Positions 1 through 6,443 of a DNA stretch of 16,151 nucleotides are shown piece by piece (within the stretch, counting starts at the first letter, position 1; each line of letters begins with the position of its first letter). The notes beneath the pieces were generated by a model. The model made no database searches. It saw only the letters and a program-made list of their open reading frames with translations, and was not told the origin of the DNA. Origin of the DNA: an uncultured Eubacteriales bacterium (GTDB lineage Bacteria; Bacillota; Clostridia; Peptostreptococcales; Anaerovoracaceae); contig UQOC01000055.1 of assembly GCA_900542565.1 (NCBI GenBank), forward strand, positions 1 to 16,151, read 5' to 3'. The translations under genes and the position numbers were made by a program.

Positions 1-45
1 AAGCACCGCAACCCTGATACACATTGTATCAAAATTGCAGTGCTT
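1..45 (-). terminator. Nested hairpin after tRNA-Ala, likely terminator cut by window edge
   Basis: Bases 1-11 pair with 35-45 over 11 bp, and inside this 15-20 pair with 26-31 over 6 bp around a five-base loop. At pair 7/39 the plus strand would have a C/A mismatch, but the minus-strand RNA has a G-U wobble, so the structure fits minus-strand RNA. It begins four bases after the encoded CCA of the tRNA. The expected U-tract would lie beyond the left edge, so termination is inferred. Confidence 0.6.
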
Positions 46-48
46 CTT

Positions 49-124
49 TGGTGGAGCATAGGGGGCTCGAACCCCTGACCTCTTGACTGCCAGTCAAACG
101 CGCTCCCAGCTGCGCTAATGCCCC
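49..124 (-). tRNA. tRNA-Ala (anticodon GGC)
   Basis: Read on the minus strand, this 76-base gene folds into a full cloverleaf. The acceptor arm GGGGCAT pairs with ATGCTCC, the D stem is GCGC/GCGC, and the seven-base anticodon loop CTGGCAG sits in a five-pair stem. The T arm is AGGGG-TTCGAGC-CCCT. Loop positions 34-36 read GGC, which decodes the alanine codon GCC. The 3' CCA is encoded (49-51). It has a strong promoter just upstream and a hairpin just downstream, so it is probably a single-gene unit unless more tRNAs lie beyond the left edge. Confidence 0.97.
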
Positions 125-136
125 ATAACAAATGAG

Positions 137-165
137 ATTATATCATAATGTCCTTGACTGTGCAA
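137..165 (-). promoter_or_regulatory. Sigma-A promoter of tRNA-Ala
   Basis: On the minus strand the -35 box is TTGCAC (160-165), the spacer is 17 bp and the -10 box is a perfect TATAAT (137-142). Transcription would start about six bases before the mature tRNA end at 124, leaving a very short 5' leader for RNase P. Confidence 0.85.
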
Positions 166-179
166 GCACTATTTTACTA

Positions 180-206
180 TTTGCTGCATTTTGCTGCATA
201 CAGCAG
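180..206 (+). repeat. Two tandem 10-bp repeats next to an inverted copy, possible operator
   Basis: TTTGCTGCAT occurs twice without a gap (180-189 and 190-199). It is followed directly by CAGCAG (201-206), the inverted form of its CTGCTG-like core; TGCTG at 192-196 can pair with CAGCA at 201-205. The block ends at the base before the -35 box of the DUF1638 promoter. One copy per helical turn next to a -35 box is typical of an activator or repressor site, but no regulator is known. Confidence 0.4.
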
Positions 207-235
207 TTGCACGATTAAATTTGAACCTTTATAAT
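207..235 (+). promoter_or_regulatory. Sigma-A promoter of the DUF1638 gene
   Basis: TTGCAC (207-212), a 17-bp spacer and a perfect TATAAT (230-235) form a promoter with the same boxes as the divergent tRNA promoter. The usual start point, about seven bases downstream, falls near 242, the first base of the ribosome binding site AGGAGG (242-247). The predicted mRNA leader is only about 13 bases. Confidence 0.75.
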
Positions 236-254
236 GATCTCAGGAGGGATTGCC

Positions 255-905
255 ATGAATGCAGTTATACTTGGCTGCAGTTCTATGGCAAAAGCCATAG
301 ACGCTGCTCAGAAAAAAACAGGTACAGATCATCCCGTATACCTCATCAGCCGTAAATATCATTCTTCACCAAGTCAGATGCGGCTTCATCTTATGGAGGC
401 TCTGCACACCATTCCGGAAAGTTCCGACACGGTGCTTGTTGCCATGGGATTCTGCGGAGGGTCATGGAAAGATATAGACACAGAGAAGCGAATAGTCATT
501 CCAAAAGTTGACGATTGCATAACACTTATGCTCCATACCGATGATTCTCCACATTTTAACCTGAAGCAGGCAACGCACCTTTACATGAGGAACCCATACG
601 GTGATGATTTCGGCTCAATGCACGAAAAACTCCGCATGAAATACGGTGAGGAAAAAGGTGATGCTACTTTTGCACGCTGGTTTGAGCCTTTTACTGATCT
701 GGATATCATCGACGCCGGGATTTGTGACTGTCACAGCAGTACATTTACAGATAAGGCCCGCCGTGACGCTCAGGCCATCGGCTGCCGTCTCAATCATATA
801 AAGGGCAGCAACATCATCATGGAAAAGCTGGTTTCCGGGAAATGGGACAGCCAGTTTATCGTCAATGAACCCCACCGCCCTCTTTCGGAAGAAAACTTCC
901 GCTGA
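255..905 (+). CDS. DUF1638 domain protein
   Basis: A 216-residue protein of the DUF1638 family, whose function is not established; some relatives occur beside corrinoid-dependent methyltransferase genes. The family pattern seen here is an N-terminal start reading MNAVILGC, a central strand leading into GFCGG (residues 65-69), and IPKVDDCITLML (82-93). H36, H45, C67, D86 and C88 are candidate metal or substrate ligands (inference). There is no signal peptide or membrane helix, so the protein is cytosolic. The start at 255 is chosen over an in-frame ATG at 234 because AGGAGG lies seven bases before it, and the upstream ATG overlaps the promoter -10 box. It stands alone, divergent from tRNA-Ala and convergent with ferritin, with which it shares a terminator. 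No methyltransferase gene is nearby, so the neighbourhood gives no functional hint. Confidence 0.85.
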   Translation: MNAVILGCSSMAKAIDAAQKKTGTDHPVYLISRKYHSSPSQMRLHLMEALHTIPESSDTVLVAMGFCGGSWKDIDTEKRIVIPKVDDCITLMLHTDDSPHFNLKQATHLYMRNPYGDDFGSMHEKLRMKYGEEKGDATFARWFEPFTDLDIIDAGICDCHSSTFTDKARRDAQAIGCRLNHIKGSNIIMEKLVSGKWDSQFIVNEPHRPLSEENFR

Positions 906-977
906 AATGGCAAGAGGGGATAGGGGATAAAGAAATATTGCAAAAATGTAAGCCAATGCCAGACAAACAGCAGATAA

Positions 978-1020
978 AAAAACTCTATACAAATTTACAA
1001 ACCATTTGCATAGAGTTTTT
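978..1020. terminator. Bidirectional terminator between DUF1638 and ferritin genes
   Basis: A 17-bp inverted repeat (978-994 with 1004-1020) has a nine-base loop and runs of A and T at its outer ends, so both strands give a hairpin followed by U residues. Pair 989/1009 is A/C on the plus strand but a U-G wobble on the minus strand, so the stem is slightly better for the ferritin transcript. It lies between two convergent genes and can end both. Confidence 0.85.
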
Positions 1021-1049
1021 ATCATCAGCAATATTTTCCTTATTCTATT

Positions 1050-1559
1050 TTAAAGGGTCAGGGACGGAGCATTGTATGTACGCGCTGCCAGCTCGTTGTT
1101 GAGCATATACAAGCTTTTGGCATCATCGCCGAACAACTCCATTTTGGTGATCAGGTCAGAAGCTGTCTTCTCCTCCTCGCCCTGTTCCTTGACAAACCAG
1201 TCAAGCATCTGCATTGTTCTGAAATCCCTGACATCATATGCCGCAGCATATATATTATTTATAAGGGCGGTAACGAATTTCTCATGCTTGAGTCCTTCTT
1301 TGAGAGGTTCCATCTTATCCTTGAAATCACATTCAGGTTTATCGATGGCCTTCAGTTCTACCTTTATATCGTTATTGTGGAGATAGTCATAGAATAGCAT
1401 GGCGTGATCTCTTTCTTCCTGAGCCTGGATACGGTACCAATTCTCGAATCCGTCAAGACCTATGGAATCGTAGTAATTGGCAAATTCCAAATAAAGATAC
1501 GCCGAATAAAATTCCTTATTGACCTGATCATTGAGAAGCTCAACCACTTTACTGTCCAT
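1050..1559 (-). CDS. ftnA: Bacterial non-haem ferritin
   Basis: A 169-residue iron-storage protein of the bacterial ferritin (FtnA) family, expected to form a 24-subunit shell that oxidises Fe(II) and stores it as a mineral in the cytosol. The ferroxidase ligands are all present: E16, E49 and H52 (in EERDHA), E93, Q126 and E129. They match the E. coli FtnA set with an offset of one, as far as I recall it. Length is normal for the family. An upstream ATG at 1628 would add 23 lysine-rich residues and overlaps the -10 box. The start at 1559 has a GGGGTGA-type ribosome site and gives the usual N-terminus. The gene is monocistronic, divergent from the glycosylase gene, and ends at the shared terminator. 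In an anaerobe it would store iron and limit oxidative damage. Confidence 0.95.
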   Translation of the reverse strand: MDSKVVELLNDQVNKEFYSAYLYLEFANYYDSIGLDGFENWYRIQAQEERDHAMLFYDYLHNNDIKVELKAIDKPECDFKDKMEPLKEGLKHEKFVTALINNIYAAAYDVRDFRTMQMLDWFVKEQGEEEKTASDLITKMELFGDDAKSLYMLNNELAARTYNAPSLTL

Positions 1560-1626
1560 TGGATTCACCCCATTTCCATTTCCTAGATTTTTTTCTTTCT
1601 TTTTCCCTCTGTTCTTCTTTAAGTAC

Positions 1627-1654
1627 AATATACCACAAAAAAATATTAAATCAA
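1627..1654 (-). promoter_or_regulatory. Promoter of ferritin gene
   Basis: On the minus strand, TTGATT (1649-1654), a 16-bp AT-rich spacer and TATATT (1627-1632) form a good sigma-A promoter. The predicted leader to the start at 1559 is about 60 bases and very purine-rich. No complete Fur or PerR box is visible around it. Confidence 0.7.
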
Positions 1655-1712
1655 CTGTTTTTTGAAGATTTTTATAATTTTTTCACAATCTTTGCGTGAT
1701 CTTCTCCGGCCC

Positions 1713-1741
1713 TTGACATCCCAGAGATTTTCCGCTATCGT
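1713..1741 (+). promoter_or_regulatory. Promoter of DNA glycosylase gene
   Basis: A perfect TTGACA (1713-1718), a 17-bp spacer and TATCGT (1736-1741) lie 27 bases before the ATG at 1769. The promoter is back to back with that of ferritin, about 58 bp between their -35 boxes. Confidence 0.7.
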
Positions 1742-1768
1742 AAAAATAACCCAAGAAAGGAAAACAAT

Positions 1769-2248
1769 ATGATATATCATCCTTTTCCGCCGCTTTATGA
1801 CGGCGATTCTCAGATTTTGATACTTGGTTCTTTCCCTTCGGTAAAATCCAGGGAACAGAATTTTTTTTACGGGCATCCCCAAAACAGGTTCTGGAAAGTC
1901 ACCGCCGCCGTATTTGACCTGCCCGTTCCCAACACCATAGAGGAAAAAAAGAGATTTCTTCATCAGAATCACATAGCTCTGTGGGATGTCATCGGTTCAT
2001 GCGATATAACAGGCAGTTCCGACAGTTCCATAAAAAATGTATGTGCCAACGACTTATCGGACATATTAAACGGTTCACATATCTCAAAGATATTTGTAAA
2101 CGGAAAGGCTGCCGAAAAATACTACAACAGATACACCCGATCTGCCACGGGTATGGATGCCTTTTGCCTTCCTTCCACCTCTCCGGCAAATGCCGCCTGG
2201 TCCCTGGAAAAACTCATCGGGGCATGGTCAGTGATAAAAGGCTTTTAA
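1769..2248 (+). CDS. DNA-deoxyinosine glycosylase (family 6 uracil-DNA glycosylase superfamily)
   Basis: A 159-residue base-excision repair enzyme of the UDG superfamily, closest in pattern to the hypoxanthine-DNA glycosylases (family 6), which remove deaminated adenine from DNA. Motif 1 is LGSFPSVKSREQ (19-30) followed by FYGHPQNRFW (33-42). N39 sits where family-6 enzymes carry their catalytic asparagine. The second motif is LPSTSPAN (134-141), corresponding to the minor-groove loop of the superfamily. Length is typical. The start is supported by AGAAAGGA upstream. The next gene begins 71 bases after the stop and has its own extended -10 promoter. A mismatch-uracil (Mug-like) activity cannot be excluded from sequence. 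The divergent ferritin gene makes a link to oxidative or DNA damage possible but unproven. Confidence 0.87.
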   Translation: MIYHPFPPLYDGDSQILILGSFPSVKSREQNFFYGHPQNRFWKVTAAVFDLPVPNTIEEKKRFLHQNHIALWDVIGSCDITGSSDSSIKNVCANDLSDILNGSHISKIFVNGKAAEKYYNRYTRSATGMDAFCLPSTSPANAAWSLEKLIGAWSVIKGF

Positions 2249-2270
2249 ACTATGCAGCACCGCTAAAATC

Positions 2271-2279
2271 TGTTATAAT
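2271..2279 (+). promoter_or_regulatory. Extended -10 promoter of the membrane protein gene
   Basis: TGTTATAAT is a perfect TGn-TATAAT extended -10 element. No good -35 box is seen at 16-18 bp. Transcription would start near 2286, about 34 bases before the chosen ATG at 2320. Confidence 0.6.
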
Positions 2280-2319
2280 ATTGGATCATACCATTAGTTT
2301 TCTGGAGATTTGTTCACCC

Positions 2320-3105
2320 ATGAGACTCACTATAAGAAACATAAGATTATCACCGACTTCTACCATGCACTATGTTAAGCTGCTTTTCAGGACATGTCTT
2401 TTTCTTGCAGCTTCCGGGATATACATATATCAGAGGATGCATGGCTCATCCAGGCCTCTGATGGGGACAGAAATCCCTTCAGCCATGATCGTCTTTATCT
2501 GGCTTGTTTTTATCATCGAGATGATATTCCGTTTTTTCCCGTCCAAGATTGAAAGCATGGGATGCCAGAAGCAGTTTTCACGCAACTTTATCCCTACCGG
2601 CAAGCCGGTCCGCCGGTACATGAACCCCCGTGAGCCAAAACATTCGGTACTGATCGTGCTTGGAAGCTGGCTGCTGCTCAACGGAGCCATTTACGCCCTT
2701 TTCTTTGCAGATATCATCGATGAAGGTATCCTCATACTCATAGGCCTTGCCTACTCGGTGTGCGACATGATATGTATCCTGTTCTTCTGTCCTTTCCAGG
2801 AATGGATGATGAAAAACAAGTGCTGCGGAAGCTGCCGCATATACAACTGGGACTATGCCATGATGTTTACGCCTTTTGTCCTTATAGATGATTTTTATGC
2901 CAGGAGTCTTTTCGCAGTGGCAATGCTTCTCCTGCTGGTATGGGAGATCCTCTGCCGCATCCATCCCGAAAGATTTTACGAGCAGACAAATGCCGCCCTT
3001 TCCTGTGGCAATTGCCGCGAAAAACTGTGCAGTCACAAAAAATCCCTTATGGCTTTTTTGGAAAAGCAGCGGGAGCTCATACGGCAGAATATCGAAAAAC
3101 TGTAA
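2320..3105 (+). CDS. Integral membrane protein with two cysteine clusters, family not recognised
   Basis: I do not recognise this family. The 261-residue product has about five predicted membrane helices, at roughly residues 18-37, 53-71, 109-129, 135-157 and 193-212, with a soluble, basic C-terminus. A first cysteine cluster, KCCGSC (C168, C169, C172), follows helix four and is succeeded by NWDYAMMFTPF. A second, CGNCREKLC (C229, C232, C237), lies after the last helix. The two could together bind a metal, a cluster or a thiol pair if both face the cytosol (inference). The open frame extends further upstream, but that part lies in another frame of the glycosylase gene. ATG 2320 is preferred because GGAG lies at 2304-2307 and the TATAAT promoter precedes it; the spacing is long, so the start is not certain. 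A ferredoxin gene follows after 120 bases on the same strand. Confidence 0.7.
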   Translation: MRLTIRNIRLSPTSTMHYVKLLFRTCLFLAASGIYIYQRMHGSSRPLMGTEIPSAMIVFIWLVFIIEMIFRFFPSKIESMGCQKQFSRNFIPTGKPVRRYMNPREPKHSVLIVLGSWLLLNGAIYALFFADIIDEGILILIGLAYSVCDMICILFFCPFQEWMMKNKCCGSCRIYNWDYAMMFTPFVLIDDFYARSLFAVAMLLLLVWEILCRIHPERFYEQTNAALSCGNCREKLCSHKKSLMAFLEKQRELIRQNIEKL

Positions 3106-3225
3106 GCAGGCATCCTGCATGACGGGCTGCATTACAGCATGAAAAGCGGCAGATCCTCTCCTTTGCGAATAATCTTCCTCTTTCCGGGCAAAATACATTC
3201 TGAAAAAAATAACGGAGGAAGATCA

Positions 3226-3414
3226 ATGCAAGCTACAATTGACAGGAGCGGCTGTATAAGCTGCGGGCTCTGTGCAGAACTTTGCCCGGAAGTATTTGCC
3301 ATCGCCGTCGATGGCATGGCTGAAGTAAAAGCCCAGCCTACCCGTTCCAACATACATGACGCATGCGAGGCAGAAGAAAGCTGCCCGGTCCAGGTCATCC
3401 ATGTTGAAGCCTGA
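3226..3414 (+). CDS. Ferredoxin, single [4Fe-4S] cluster type
   Basis: A 62-residue cytosolic electron carrier. CISCGLCAELCP (10-21) supplies C10, C13 and C16, and C53 in ESCPVQ is the fourth ligand of one [4Fe-4S] cluster. C20 and C47 sit where the two extra cysteines of Thermotoga-type ferredoxins form a disulphide, so only one cluster is expected and not the two of classical clostridial ferredoxin. The acidic, short form is common in Clostridia. The start at 3226 is set by GGAGG at 3214-3218; an in-frame ATG at 3139 would add 29 residues that do not fit the family. No convincing promoter was found in the 120 bases upstream, so it may be co-transcribed with the membrane protein. A strong terminator follows. 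Its redox partner is unknown. Confidence 0.95.
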   Translation: MQATIDRSGCISCGLCAELCPEVFAIAVDGMAEVKAQPTRSNIHDACEAEESCPVQVIHVEA

Positions 3415-3424
3415 CGGCATGATC

Positions 3425-3473
3425 AAGGCCCATGTCCCATCCTCAAAACCACGGATGGGACATGGGCCTTTTT
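3425..3473 (+). terminator. Strong intrinsic terminator after ferredoxin
   Basis: A perfect 18-bp stem (3425-3442 with 3453-3470) with a ten-base loop is followed by TTTTT ending at 3473. On the minus strand the hairpin exists but lacks a good U-tract, so it serves mainly the ferredoxin transcript. It may also give some protection to the end of the convergent permease transcript. Confidence 0.93.
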
Positions 3474-3510
3474 ATCCATACATGCTTTCATAAAGCTTTA
3501 AAGTGCAGTC

Positions 3511-5571
3511 TTACTCTACTCTTCCCCTTTTCTTCGATCCGCTCACAATATTATAATAAGCATTGGATGTTATCTTGTATACCAATACATAAAATACAGC
3601 GAATATCACTACGCTGATACCGGCTGTCGCCATCAGCAGAGTCAGATTGTTAAGATTGAACAGCAGAAGCAGATTTCGTATCATCGGGAAGGCGAAGGCC
3701 AGGTGCATTACTGCTACCACCAGCGGCAGGAAAAACACCGTTATCACCTGCGAATTGACACTCTTTCTGATGTCACGCTTGGTCATGCCCACCTTCTGCA
3801 TGATGTCAAATCGCCCTCTGTCTTCATATCCTTCTGAGATCTGTTTGTAGTAGATTATCAGAGTAGTTGCAAATATGAACACGATACTGAGGATTATACC
3901 CAGGAAGAACAGTCCGCCAAATGTCCCGTAAAATCCTGATCTGTTGACCTCCAGGCTTTCACATGAGGCCGATGATACTCCGGCTGTACCGGAAGCAGGG
4001 AATTGTGAAAACACCTGGTCTATCTCTTTCGATAAACTTTCTTCCTGCTGCGGCGTGCTGTCTATATTGATACCATAATACCAGTCCAGAGACACCAGCG
4101 CCATGCCGTTGGATTCCATATCAGCATAAGGTTCTATGGAGTCACTGATATCAGATACTATGAACACTACCGATGGTATGGCATCCATGGCCATCTGTCC
4201 GTTCCACTGGAAATCTTCCAGTCTGGACACGATCTCGTATGTCTTTCCTTCGTAAGGTGTAAAGACATCATAGTCATAATCACATCTTACAGTGTATACC
4301 ATCGCCTGATCCGGCCCAAGGTTCACATTTTCTCCCGTTATCTTATTGTAGTCGTCCACTGACACGAAGTAGACTTGTCTGAGCCTCTCATATATGGAAG
4401 TCGGTATGCCTGTCGCCTCGTTTACATCAGGCTGCAGCACTCCGCCTTCCTCTATCAGCCCACTTATCTGAGCCATATTATAATCGGTGGAGTCGCTGGT
4501 CTTTACACCGCTTTCAGCTACAAGGCGTTCTGCCTCTTCCAGCAGCAGCTGACGGTTTTCATCGGTCATGGCAGTCAGATCATGCCATGATGTGCTGATA
4601 TTTATGTCGTAAGGATAACGGCTGTGAAGAGAATCTTCTGCTCCGAAATACAGGCAGGCAGAGCCGGTTATCATTACCAGCACCATGGTCGCCAGGATAC
4701 ATATGGATGCCAGCCCTGCACCGTTTCTTTTCATCCTGTATACCATTGAAGATACGGATATAAAGTGATTTGCTTTATAATAATACCCCTTGTTTTTCTG
4801 GAGGATACGGCAAAACAGCACTGAGCCGCAGATGAACAGCAGATATGTGGCCACTATTACCATTGCCACTGCCACAAAGAACATCAGCAGCGCTGACAGA
4901 GGCTGTTTTATTGTCACAGCCATATAATAGGCGCCGCCCAGCAGCACCAGTCCGCCCAGTCCCAGTATCCAATTGGCTTTCGGCGGTTTTTCGCCTACAT
5001 TATCGCTGTAAAAAAGCGTTACCGGATCAGCCATGTGTATCTGCCGCAGGGCATTGAACAGCAGCAGTACGAATATAACACAGAACAACACCGCCGTACG
5101 GCCGATTGCCTGGAGCGAGATGAAGATATCATATGCCGCATCATATCCCAGCAGCTTTACAAGTCCAAGCTCCGACAGCTTAGAAAACAGCATGCCTCCG
5201 GCAAGGCCGCCTGTCAGAGATATGACTGCGATTATCACTGTCTCGCAAAACAGGAGGCAGCCTATGTTTTTCTTGCCCATTCCCAGTATGTTATACAGTC
5301 CGAACTCCTTTTTCCGCCGCCTCATAAGGAATGAGTTGGTATAGAAAAGAAAGATCACGGCGAAAAGAGCTATCACATAACGGCCGAATCCCAGCATGCC
5401 TTTGACCGTGTCCCCGCCGATCATGTTGTCTATGGTCGGAGTCGTAGCGAGGAAATTAACGATATAATTCATCATCACCATGCCGGCGCATGTCAATATA
5501 TATGGAATATAAAAGTTCTTATTCTTTCTGATCCCGGTCATGGCAAGATGAGGATAAAAACCTGCTCTCAT
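3511..5571 (-). CDS. bceB: Bce-type ABC transporter permease (FtsX-like)
   Basis: A 686-residue permease with the ten-helix layout of BceB-type transporters. Helices are seen at about 21-41, 62-82, 108-130, 155-175, 201-220, 228-254, 286-308, 551-575, 608-628 and 648-668. The large loop between helices seven and eight (about 309-546, near 240 residues) lies outside the cell and is the family's peptide- or target-recognition domain. The RRRKKEFGLYNILGMGKK stretch (84-101) is typical of FtsX-like proteins at the cytosolic face. Members confer resistance to peptide antibiotics that bind cell-wall precursors and also act as the sensor for a partner kinase. The start overlaps the ATPase stop by 4 bp (ATGA), with GGAGGTGA just before it, so translation is coupled. 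The substrate (bacitracin, lantibiotic, host peptide or other) cannot be told from sequence. Confidence 0.93.
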   Translation of the reverse strand: MRAGFYPHLAMTGIRKNKNFYIPYILTCAGMVMMNYIVNFLATTPTIDNMIGGDTVKGMLGFGRYVIALFAVIFLFYTNSFLMRRRKKEFGLYNILGMGKKNIGCLLFCETVIIAVISLTGGLAGGMLFSKLSELGLVKLLGYDAAYDIFISLQAIGRTAVLFCVIFVLLLFNALRQIHMADPVTLFYSDNVGEKPPKANWILGLGGLVLLGGAYYMAVTIKQPLSALLMFFVAVAMVIVATYLLFICGSVLFCRILQKNKGYYYKANHFISVSSMVYRMKRNGAGLASICILATMVLVMITGSACLYFGAEDSLHSRYPYDINISTSWHDLTAMTDENRQLLLEEAERLVAESGVKTSDSTDYNMAQISGLIEEGGVLQPDVNEATGIPTSIYERLRQVYFVSVDDYNKITGENVNLGPDQAMVYTVRCDYDYDVFTPYEGKTYEIVSRLEDFQWNGQMAMDAIPSVVFIVSDISDSIEPYADMESNGMALVSLDWYYGINIDSTPQQEESLSKEIDQVFSQFPASGTAGVSSASCESLEVNRSGFYGTFGGLFFLGIILSIVFIFATTLIIYYKQISEGYEDRGRFDIMQKVGMTKRDIRKSVNSQVITVFFLPLVVAVMHLAFAFPMIRNLLLLFNLNNLTLLMATAGISVVIFAVFYVLVYKITSNAYYNIVSGSKKRGRVE

Positions 5572-6332
5572 CTCCTGTCACCTCCGGTGGTGACCAGAGT
5601 AAGGGTGTTGGAAATTTTCTGGTAAAATTCTTCATCTGTAGCTTCTCCCCTGTAAAGCTGATGGAAAACTTCTCCGTCTTTGATGAACAGCACCCGTCCC
5701 GCATGACTGGCAGCCTTTACCGAGTGAGTGACCATAAGTATGGTCTGTCCACCTCTGTTTATATGGCTGAAAAGCCTGAGCAGTTCATCTGTAGCCTTAG
5801 AATCCAGCGCCCCTGTAGGTTCGTCGGCCAGTATGAGTTTAGGATTGGTAATGATGGCTCTTGCCACCGCCGCTCTCTGTTTCTGTCCCCCTGATACCTC
5901 ATAAGGATATTTTCTCAAAAGATCCGTAATACCCAGTTCCGCAGCCACCGGCTTGATACGGCGGCACATTTCCCCGTAGGACTTTCCTGCCAGCACCAGC
6001 GGCAGAAAGATATTGTCCTCCAGAGAAAAAGTGTCCAGCAGATTAAAATCCTGGAACACGAAACCCAGATTATCCCTCCTGAATGCGGCTATCTGGGATT
6101 CCTTTATATTTCCGAGATCTTTACCGTCCAGCAGCACCCTGCCGCTGGTAGCTTTGTCCAAAGCCGCTATGATGTTCAGCAGCGTGGTCTTGCCTGAGCC
6201 GGATTCGCCCATGATGGCTACATATTCCCCTTCTTCCACGCTGAAGGTCACATTTCTCAGGGCTTCAACTTTGTTTCCGCCGAATCTGGTGGTATATATC
6301 TTCTGAAGCCCTTTCACCTCTAAAATACTCAT
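5568..6332 (-). CDS. bceA: Bce-type ABC transporter ATPase
   Basis: A 254-residue ATP-binding subunit that powers the adjacent permease. All motifs are intact: Walker A GESGSGKT (42-49), Q-loop FVFQDFNLL (91-99), signature VSGGQKQR (146-153), Walker B LILADEP (166-172), D-loop ALDS (175-178) and the switch histidine H203. The Q-loop context and length place it in the MacB/BceA group of ATPases that work with FtsX-like permeases. GGAGGT precedes the start by nine bases. TATTTTAGAG is repeated on both sides of the ATG, which looks accidental. The gene is the first of a two-gene operon with bceB, driven by its own promoter with a Bce-type operator, and lies downstream of the kinase gene. Confidence 0.95.
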   Translation of the reverse strand: MSILEVKGLQKIYTTRFGGNKVEALRNVTFSVEEGEYVAIMGESGSGKTTLLNIIAALDKATSGRVLLDGKDLGNIKESQIAAFRRDNLGFVFQDFNLLDTFSLEDNIFLPLVLAGKSYGEMCRRIKPVAAELGITDLLRKYPYEVSGGQKQRAAVARAIITNPKLILADEPTGALDSKATDELLRLFSHINRGGQTILMVTHSVKAASHAGRVLFIKDGEVFHQLYRGEATDEEFYQKISNTLTLVTTGGDRR

Positions 6333-6365
6333 CTCTAAAATACCTCCATTTCAGATTACACTATG

Positions 6366-6394
6366 ATGATAGCAAAAAAATAAGGGGCAGCCAA
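6366..6394 (-). promoter_or_regulatory. Promoter of the bceAB operon
   Basis: On the minus strand TTGGCT (6389-6394), a 17-bp spacer and TATCAT (6366-6371) form a moderate sigma-A promoter, as expected for one that needs an activator. The leader is about 27 bases. The -35 box is nine bases from the proximal half-site of the operator described next. Confidence 0.75.
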
Positions 6395-6403
6395 TCGAAT
6401 CAG

Positions 6404-6439
6404 CTTACAATACCCCTCCAATACTTACATTTTTGTAAG
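6404..6439 (-). promoter_or_regulatory. BceR-type operator: inverted repeat plus extra half-site
   Basis: CTTACA-TTTT-TGTAAG (6424-6439) is a perfect inverted repeat and matches TNACA-N4-TGTAA, the binding consensus described for BceR-like regulators. A second CTTACA (6404-6409) lies exactly 20 bp from the first, two helical turns, on the side nearer the -35 box. The regulator encoded at 7440-8111 is the obvious candidate to bind here and activate bceAB. Confidence 0.85.
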
Positions 6440-6443
6440 GAAC

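Noticed and set aside
1672..1686. PerR-like box near the ferritin promoter
   Set aside because: Only the left arm TTATAAT is present; the right arm does not match.
1646..1972. Open frame of 108 codons on the minus strand between ferritin and the glycosylase gene
   Set aside because: It overlaps the recognised glycosylase gene and both divergent promoters, has no family-like motif, and its composition reads as the antisense of a real gene.
1981..2319. N-terminal extension of the membrane protein frame by 113 codons
   Set aside because: This part is a different frame of the glycosylase gene and lies before the extended -10 promoter; the sensible start is at 2320.
2578..3198. Minus-strand open frame of 206 codons opposite the membrane protein
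   Set aside because: The plus-strand frame has clear hydrophobic helices, a promoter and a ribosome site, whereas the opposite frame shows none of these.
3226..3414. Classical two-cluster clostridial ferredoxin
   Set aside because: There are only six cysteines, and the second CxxCxxC motif is missing; this fits one cluster plus a cysteine pair.
6424..6439. Palindrome after the kinase gene read as a terminator
   Set aside because: The stem is only six AT-rich pairs with no T-run; it matches the BceR-type consensus and sits at the right distance upstream of a promoter.
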